A stretch of DNA of 20,436 nt, taken from the NCBI GenBank assembly GCA_965603095.1, contig CBFDBQ010000041.1, positions 1-20,436 on the forward strand, written 5' to 3'. The first letter of the stretch is position 1; every line of letters begins with the position of its first letter. A model generated the notes under the pieces. It made no database searches. It was not told the origin of the DNA and worked only from the letters and a program-made list of their open reading frames with translations. The stretch comes from DAOVVL01 sp965603095 (GTDB lineage: Bacteria; Pseudomonadota; Alphaproteobacteria; Rhodospirillales; Magnetovibrionaceae). Positions 15,588 through 20,436 of this stretch are shown piece after piece. A program made the position numbers and the translations under genes.

Positions 15588-16754
15588 TTACGCAGACTTA
15601 AATCGCGCCATTACTTCGGCGCGGTTGGGGTCTGTTAACACGACGGCAGCCGTAAACTCGAGACCGTCAAAGAGCTCTTTCGCTGGATAGAGAATTGGGT
15701 CTGTGCGTACGGAAGCAGGCTGCATATCAGAGACACGGGAATCGCTGGTTGGATAACCGTGCCCTTCTGCATCAAGCACCTGATTTTTAGGATCCATCAT
15801 GTAATTGATGAACGCATATGAGGTGTCAATACTAGGCGTGTTGGCCGGGATTGAATAGAAATCCGACCATAACTCGCCACCGTCTGATGCCACAACATAG
15901 ACCATTTCCGGCATATCGGTGTTTAGCTGCTTGCCGTCACCGACCCAAGCAAGTGTCATCCATGCATCGCCACTGCGCATGCCGGGCTGATAATCCGACG
16001 TCATGGCAAATAGGTGTGGTTTTGCATCGATCAACAGTTTTTCGGCCTTGGCAAGTTCGCCGGGATCAATGGAGTTGAACGAGTATCCCAATGCACACAG
16101 TGCGGCACCGATGGTCGTCACCTGATAGTCATGGAGGATGCTGTGACCGGAACCTTCACCCATGGTGACATCAAAAAAGTCCTTGTGTGATTTAGGGTTG
16201 CTTTTGATTTTATTGGAATTAACGACAAAACCAGTGGTGCCCCAGTTTTTGCACACACCATAGACTTTACCGTTAACCGTAGAGGCCTCGGCAAATTTTG
16301 AATTTTGCGTGCTGGCGTCGTAATTCGGAATCTTGGAAAGATCGAGTTCCGCAAGCAATCCCAACTTTACATATGTGGTGAAGGTGTAGTTGGTGTTTTC
16401 AATAACATTAACACCACCGCCGCCGGCCTGCATTTTGGCCAGCATTTCTTCATTTGAGCCAAATACGTTGGCCTGAATGTTTACACCGGTCGCCTTTGTA
16501 AAGTTTTCGATAGTTTTCGGGTTGTGGTAGTTCGGCCACGTAGACAGCACCATACGGTCGCTTAAATTCCCTGCTGCAAACGAAGACTTCGGTAATAACG
16601 ACGGCACTGCAGAAGCCATAACAGCCATAGCAGTACCAAGACCGGTCACGCCTAAGAAGTGACGGCGCGTGACAGAGCCATTCTGATAACGCTTGAATTC
16701 TTCCATAAGTTTTTTGGACGTAATCGGTTGATTGTCTTTGTAATCTTTACCCAT
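15588..16754 (-). CDS. Periplasmic substrate-binding protein, PotD-like, Tat-exported
   Basis: Solute receptor of the ABC importer, 388 residues. The N-terminus has a twin-arginine signal, VTRRHFLGVTG (28-38), then a hydrophobic stretch and an SFAAG-type cleavage region near residue 60, after an unusually long leader of about 28 residues. The mature part resembles spermidine/putrescine-binding proteins (extracellular solute-binding family 1): VLSTWPNYHNPKTIENF, GSNEEMLAKMQAG, WGTTGFVVNS and GELWSDFYSIPANTPS. Tat export implies folding before transport. AGGAGA lies about 10 bases before the ATG. It sits second in the operon after the ATPase gene, with a 76-base gap holding a palindrome. Confidence 0.93.
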   Translation of the reverse strand: MGKDYKDNQPITSKKLMEEFKRYQNGSVTRRHFLGVTGLGTAMAVMASAVPSLLPKSSFAAGNLSDRMVLSTWPNYHNPKTIENFTKATGVNIQANVFGSNEEMLAKMQAGGGGVNVIENTNYTFTTYVKLGLLAELDLSKIPNYDASTQNSKFAEASTVNGKVYGVCKNWGTTGFVVNSNKIKSNPKSHKDFFDVTMGEGSGHSILHDYQVTTIGAALCALGYSFNSIDPGELAKAEKLLIDAKPHLFAMTSDYQPGMRSGDAWMTLAWVGDGKQLNTDMPEMVYVVASDGGELWSDFYSIPANTPSIDTSYAFINYMMDPKNQVLDAEGHGYPTSDSRVSDMQPASVRTDPILYPAKELFDGLEFTAAVVLTDPNRAEVMARFKSA

Positions 16755-16779
16755 AATTTGTCTTCTCCTGTTTTGTTAA

Positions 16780-16799
16780 TTGTATGTAGTTACTTACAA
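16780..16799. repeat. Imperfect 20-base palindrome between ATPase and binding-protein genes
   Basis: TTGTATGTAG and TTACTTACAA match as an inverted repeat at 8 of 10 positions, 26 bases before the binding-protein ATG. Next to it an AGCCG/CGGCT stem (about 16803-16827) could form in the mRNA. These may set the higher expression usual for a binding protein, or be an operator. Confidence 0.3.
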
Positions 16800-16830
16800 A
16801 TAGTAGCCGTCTCTTATAGGTTTGCGGCTT

Positions 16831-17970
16831 TCAAGAATTACTCAAAGCAAGCGCAAGCTCGCTTTTCCATCCAATGGTAACGTTGTCACCGGGCACAAAG
16901 CCCCCGTGCGCACTTTCAATATATTTTGGTGACAGCACCAGAACATCACCGATGCCATCTGTTTGAACCAGATATTCAGTGTGCTCACCTAGAAAGATTT
17001 GGTTTTTAACGCGACCGTTCAACGCGACATCTGTTTTCATAGTTTCGGCAGTCGTGTCGCTCGGGAAAATGGAAATCAATTCCGGTCGAATGGCAACACT
17101 GCCGTGTTCTTTCGGGCGCAGCAGTGGGGCGCCCATGGCAGGTAAGCCAGAAAATTCGTGTCCATTCTCATTTATTATGGATACCGATTTGCCATTTACC
17201 CTTGAAATAGAACCGCCGATAAAATTTGATTTCCCAACAAAATCGGCAACGTAGCGATTAACGGGATGATCATATAGCTCACGCGGGCTACCCGATTGTG
17301 CAATGGAGCCTTCTTGCATGATGCAGATACGATCGCTCATCGAAAGCGCCTCTTCCTGATCGTGGGTAACCAGAATAAAGGTAATGCCGACATCGCGCTG
17401 AATGGTCTGCAATTCAATTTGCATATCGCGGCGCAGTTTTCGATCAAGGGCGGCCAAGGGTTCATCCAAAAGCAGAACCGTCGGGTGATTTATCAAAGCC
17501 CGGGCAAGCGCAACGCGTTGCTGCTGGCCGCCTGACATTTCCCATACGCGACGGGGGCCAAAACCGGACATCTGCACCAGTTCAAGCATTTCATCGATAC
17601 GCTTGTTCATTTCTAGCTTGGATAATTTTGGTTTGCTCTGGCGAAGCCCGTAGCCGATATTTTCAGCTACGTTCATATGGGGGAATAACGCATAGTGTTG
17701 AAATACCATATTCACGGGTCGTTTATGCGGCGGAATACCAACGACGGAATTGCCACTAATGTAGATTTCGCCCTCTGTAGGTTGCTCAAATCCTGCAATC
17801 ATACGAAGCGATGTGGTCTTGCCGCAACCCGATGGGCCCAAAAAGCTGAAGAATGATCCTCGCTCAACCGTTAACGACACATCGTCAACCGCAAGAACAT
17901 CCCCATAGCGCTTGGTCACATTGCGAAACTCAATATCAATTTCCGGCGATGGGTCGCTGTTCGCGGCCAA
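16831..17970 (-). CDS. ABC transporter ATPase, PotA-like
   Basis: Cytoplasmic ATPase of the importer, about 379 residues. Motifs in order: Walker A GPSGCGKTT, Q-loop VFQHYALFPH, signature MSGGQQQRVALARAL, Walker B VLLLDEPLAALD and H-loop LVTHDQEEA. A C-terminal TOBE-type domain (about 270-379) follows, as in PotA/UgpC-type proteins. I chose TTG at 17970 because GGGGAGA lies 7 bases before it; the TTG at 17985 overlaps this ribosome site. There is no ATG before the Walker A region. First gene of the leftward operon. Confidence 0.94.
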   Translation of the reverse strand: MAANSDPSPEIDIEFRNVTKRYGDVLAVDDVSLTVERGSFFSFLGPSGCGKTTSLRMIAGFEQPTEGEIYISGNSVVGIPPHKRPVNMVFQHYALFPHMNVAENIGYGLRQSKPKLSKLEMNKRIDEMLELVQMSGFGPRRVWEMSGGQQQRVALARALINHPTVLLLDEPLAALDRKLRRDMQIELQTIQRDVGITFILVTHDQEEALSMSDRICIMQEGSIAQSGSPRELYDHPVNRYVADFVGKSNFIGGSISRVNGKSVSIINENGHEFSGLPAMGAPLLRPKEHGSVAIRPELISIFPSDTTAETMKTDVALNGRVKNQIFLGEHTEYLVQTDGIGDVLVLSPKYIESAHGGFVPGDNVTIGWKSELALALSNS

Positions 17971-18097
17971 TGTTTTTCTCCCCAAAAAGCTCGGCGGATA
18001 TTTATTTCATATTACCCAAGCTTCAATATTTTTTATTTTTTGGATGATAGTGGACTACCACCTGATTTGAGTGTATTCAAACATTAACGCAAATTAA

Positions 18098-18137
18098 GGC
18101 ATATACCATCAAATGCATACCTCTATTGTGGTATGCA
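18098..18137. promoter_or_regulatory. Inverted-repeat operator candidate in the divergent promoter region
   Basis: TGCATACC (18114-18121) and GGTATGCA (18130-18137) are exact reverse complements 8 bases apart. A related near-palindrome, GGCATATACC, lies at 18098-18107. The pair ends 31 bases before the LuxR-type gene start, in the 198-base gap between the two divergent arms. Two weaker dyads (TTTGA-N6-TCAAA at 18066-18081, GTGG-N4-CCAC at 18050-18061) are nearby. This is the natural place for the regulator to bind. Confidence 0.5.
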
Positions 18138-18168
18138 GAGCCAGCTGGTTTAGAGGGATTATAATGTC

Positions 18169-19026
18169 GTGACAAGCAAACCCAAGCAAAAAAAGAAGGC
18201 TGGCGCTGGTGAAGACGCTGTTTGGGTGGCGCTTCTGGCACAGTGTATTGATTCTATTGGGACTGATGATTTTCCACTTCGACTGATAAATGCCCTGAAA
18301 ACGCTAGCCGATATCGATTACTCGGTCGCTTTCGCCTATTACAAAAACAAAAAGCCCATATGCCTGTCCCATTCGTTCTCGGCCAAGAAAAAAGTCGTGT
18401 ATGTTGATGACTATTTGAAGGGTAAATATCTACTCGATCCCTTTTTCAAGGCATGCAGTCGCCATATCGATACGGGGTTGTACCGGATTCGCGACATTGC
18501 ACCCGATAGTTTCCATCAAACTGAATATTATCGGTCTTACTACAACCAGACAGGCCTTTCCGACGAGATTTGCTACACCTTCTATATTGATAAGGGTGTG
18601 GCGATCGTAATCTCGTTGATGCGTTCGAGTGAAAGCTCACGATTCTCGGCGCGGGAATTCAGGTTGCTCGACAGCGTTGTTCCCATCGTGGTCAGCCTTG
18701 CACAACGTCACTGGAGAGATACACCCAATCAATTCAATATAAAATCCGTGGACCACGAAGCAGCCGAAGAACATTCCCTAATTGAGAATACGGTCAGCGA
18801 CATGTTCAGCAAGCGCTTGACCCCACGCGAAACCCAAGTTGTAGTGCAGGTGCTTGAGGGTCATTCATCGGATTCCATCGCCAAAGACTTGGGAATATCC
18901 GTCGGAACGGTGCGTATACATCGTAGAAATATTTACGCAAAACTACAGATTTCATCTCAGCAGGAACTTTTTGCAATCTTTTTCAAAGATATTACATCTA
19001 AAAACATAACGTCTAAGGGAAGGTAG
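18169..19026 (+). CDS. LuxR-type transcriptional regulator
   Basis: DNA-binding regulator of 285 residues starting at GTG (the ATG five bases earlier hits a stop at once), with AGAGGGA about 10 bases upstream. The C-terminal about 60 residues are a LuxR/FixJ helix-turn-helix: LTPRETQVV, LEGHSSDSIAKDLGIS, VGTVRIHRRNIYAKL. The N-terminal about 170 residues form a sensing domain rich in aromatic residues, with DLG-like autoinducer-binding motifs absent; it lacks a receiver Asp pattern, so it is not a response regulator. It probably binds a small ligand linked to the imported compound. It diverges from the ABC operon and precedes an SDR gene by 6 bases, so it may control both arms. Confidence 0.88.
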   Translation: MTSKPKQKKKAGAGEDAVWVALLAQCIDSIGTDDFPLRLINALKTLADIDYSVAFAYYKNKKPICLSHSFSAKKKVVYVDDYLKGKYLLDPFFKACSRHIDTGLYRIRDIAPDSFHQTEYYRSYYNQTGLSDEICYTFYIDKGVAIVISLMRSSESSRFSAREFRLLDSVVPIVVSLAQRHWRDTPNQFNIKSVDHEAAEEHSLIENTVSDMFSKRLTPRETQVVVQVLEGHSSDSIAKDLGISVGTVRIHRRNIYAKLQISSQQELFAIFFKDITSKNITSKGR

Positions 19027-19032
19027 AATCTT

Positions 19033-19830
19033 ATGTCTAAAAAAACTAAACCACAGGATAATCGGGGTCGCTTTAAAGGTAAAACGGTTGTCATTACGGG
19101 CGGTGCCGCCGGTATGGGAAGTGTCACTGCCATTAAATTTGCTGACGAAGGCGCAAGTGTCGTCATTCTAGATATTCAAAAAGATGCCGGAGAGGAAGTC
19201 GTAAAATCGATCGAAAAAAACGGTGGCAAGGCCTTGTTCATTGAAACCGATGTATCTAACGCCGATCAGGTAACGGCTGCTTTTGACACCATCGCCGATA
19301 AAGTTGGTCCTTACGATGTTCTTTTCAACCATGCTGGTACTATTACCGTAAAACCGCTCGATGAATCGACAGAGGCCGATTATGACCGCTTGATGGACAT
19401 CAATGTAAAATCTGCCTTTTTGGTCTGCCGCCGTGCGGTAAAAGAAATGAGCGATAATGGCGGTGGCTCCATTGTCATTACGGCGTCCATCGCATCGGAA
19501 CTCGGCTACCCGCTGGAATCCCTTTACTGCATGACCAAGGGTGCAGTACTTCAATTGTCACGGGTGATTGCTGCTGAATATCGTGATCGCGGCATTCGCT
19601 GTAATGCGGTGTGCCCCGGTTTTGTGAAAACGGCCCATGGTCTGCGCGAAATTGACGAACTGGACGCCGCCGGACAGGCGTGGGAAGAAGGCGCCTTGAC
19701 CGAGGCTCAGGGCCGCATATGCGAACCCGAAGAAGTCGCGGCCGCCGTTTTATTCCTGGCATCAGATGAAGCCAGTTTTATTAACGGCGACGCCCTTTAC
19801 GTTGATAACGGCTGGTACACCAAAGGCTAA
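19033..19830 (+). CDS. Short-chain dehydrogenase/reductase (SDR)
   Basis: NAD(P)-dependent oxidoreductase of 265 residues. It has the cofactor motif TGGAAGMG (22-29), an Asp after the second strand (LDIQ, Asp47) favouring NAD(H), Ser152/155 and catalytic Tyr165-x3-Lys169 in YCMTK. NHAG (99-102) replaces the usual NNAG, as SHAG does in the SDR at 13056. CNAVCPGFV and the VDNGWYTKG end are typical. It follows the regulator gene by 6 bases and precedes the flavoenzyme by 21. Probably oxidises an alcohol intermediate made from, or related to, the flavoenzyme substrate. The shared features suggest the two SDRs are paralogues. Confidence 0.9.
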   Translation: MSKKTKPQDNRGRFKGKTVVITGGAAGMGSVTAIKFADEGASVVILDIQKDAGEEVVKSIEKNGGKALFIETDVSNADQVTAAFDTIADKVGPYDVLFNHAGTITVKPLDESTEADYDRLMDINVKSAFLVCRRAVKEMSDNGGGSIVITASIASELGYPLESLYCMTKGAVLQLSRVIAAEYRDRGIRCNAVCPGFVKTAHGLREIDELDAAGQAWEEGALTEAQGRICEPEEVAAAVLFLASDEASFINGDALYVDNGWYTKG

Positions 19831-19851
19831 AATAACTAGGGGGAACTTAAA

Positions 19852-20436
19852 ATGGCAACACTACCTTCAACCGCCCGGGTCGTCATAATCGGCGGCGGTA
19901 TAGTCGGAACATCGGGGCTGTATCATCTTGCCAAGGCCGGGTGGACGGATTGCATTTTACTGGAAAAAAACGAACTAACCTCTGGTTCGACCTGGCACGC
20001 TGCGGGCAATTGCCCGAATTTTTCCGGCTCCTGGTCGATCATGAAAATGCAAGCGTACTCGACCGAGCTGTATCGCCGGTTGGGCGACGAAGTCGACTAC
20101 CCCATCAACTATCACGTCACCGGTTCCATCCGCCTTGCCCACAGCAAAGAACGCATGCAGGAATTTGAGCATTCGGTTTCCATGGCCCGACATCAGGGCA
20201 TTGACTTCAAGATGATGTCGAACGACGACCTGAAAGAAGTCTATCCGTTCCTCGAAACACACGATCTGGTGGGGGGGTGTTGGGATCCGCTAGATGGCGA
20301 TATCGATCCCGCCCAACTGACGCAGGCGCTGGCCAAGGGCGCGCGCAACATGGGGGCGAAGATTGTTCGCTTCTGTCCGGTAACGGGTGTTAGGCGCGAA
20401 AACGGTGAATGGATCGTCGAAACGCCCCAAGGTGAA
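19852..20436 (+). CDS. FAD-dependent amine oxidoreductase, dimethylglycine/sarcosine-dehydrogenase-like (cut by window end)
   Basis: The first 195 residues are visible; the frame is open to the window end. It has an N-terminal Rossmann motif VVIIGGGIVGTSGLYHL (10-26), and an acidic end to the second strand (LLEKNELTSGSTWHAAG). The His in STWHAAG is the covalent FAD attachment site in dimethylglycine dehydrogenase. Full-length members are about 800 residues and add a folate-binding GcvT-like domain that captures formaldehyde on tetrahydrofolate; that part is outside the window. After the WHAAG block the sequence NCPNFSGSW differs from classic dimethylglycine dehydrogenase, so the substrate may differ. 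AGGGGGAA precedes the ATG. Confidence 0.88.
   Translation, partial: MATLPSTARVVIIGGGIVGTSGLYHLAKAGWTDCILLEKNELTSGSTWHAAGNCPNFSGSWSIMKMQAYSTELYRRLGDEVDYPINYHVTGSIRLAHSKERMQEFEHSVSMARHQGIDFKMMSNDDLKEVYPFLETHDLVGGCWDPLDGDIDPAQLTQALAKGARNMGAKIVRFCPVTGVRRENGEWIVETPQGE

Noticed and set aside
18169..19026. Regulator as a two-component response regulator
   Set aside because: The N-terminal part has no receiver-domain acidic pocket or phosphorylatable Asp pattern; no sensor kinase gene is nearby.

Overview
The window looks like chromosomal DNA of a Gram-negative bacterium, most likely a marine-type alphaproteobacterium. This is inference from the gene families present: Na+-NQR with ApbE and NqrM, a polyamine-type ABC importer, a dimethylglycine-dehydrogenase-like flavoenzyme and monofunctional formate-THF ligase. 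No rRNA, complete tRNA, CRISPR array, transposase or phage gene was found. The first and last genes are cut by the window edges.

Region 1 (1-5498, + strand) is the distal part of a Na+-translocating NADH:quinone oxidoreductase operon: nqrB (3' part), nqrC, nqrD, nqrE, nqrF, the flavin transferase gene apbE, a 58-residue nqrM, and a two-CBS-domain protein. Most junctions are 4-8 base overlaps, so translational coupling is likely. The NqrB fragment lacks the segment that normally carries the covalent FMN threonine, whereas NqrC keeps its SGAT site.

Region 2 (5539-9301) holds a convergent MgtC/DUF4010 membrane protein, then a three-gene + strand unit: a second CBS-pair protein, an ArsB/NhaD-family ion transporter and a 62-residue acidic protein. 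Together with Na+-NQR this suggests a Na+ or ion-homeostasis neighbourhood. A hairpin with a C-rich loop lies in the following gap.

Region 3 (9302-13055) holds formate-tetrahydrofolate ligase (fhs, - strand) and, divergently, an MBL-fold/beta-CASP RNA-processing-type hydrolase. After it come 513 bases without an intact gene. They contain a decayed CBS-domain fragment, a perfect 12-base inverted repeat, a strong terminator hairpin and a possible tRNA 3'-end remnant.

Region 4 (13056-20436) is a catabolic or uptake island built around a divergent promoter region. Leftward runs a PotABCD-like ABC importer (ATPase, Tat-exported binding protein, two permeases) ending in a short-chain dehydrogenase (SDR). 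Rightward run a LuxR-type regulator, a second SDR and a covalent-FAD dimethylglycine/sarcosine-dehydrogenase-like enzyme cut by the window end. The layout suggests regulated import and oxidation of an N-methylated amine, betaine or polyamine-like compound, with C1 units possibly entering folate metabolism. The substrate cannot be read from the sequence. This island and the unusual NqrB are the best candidates for something undescribed.
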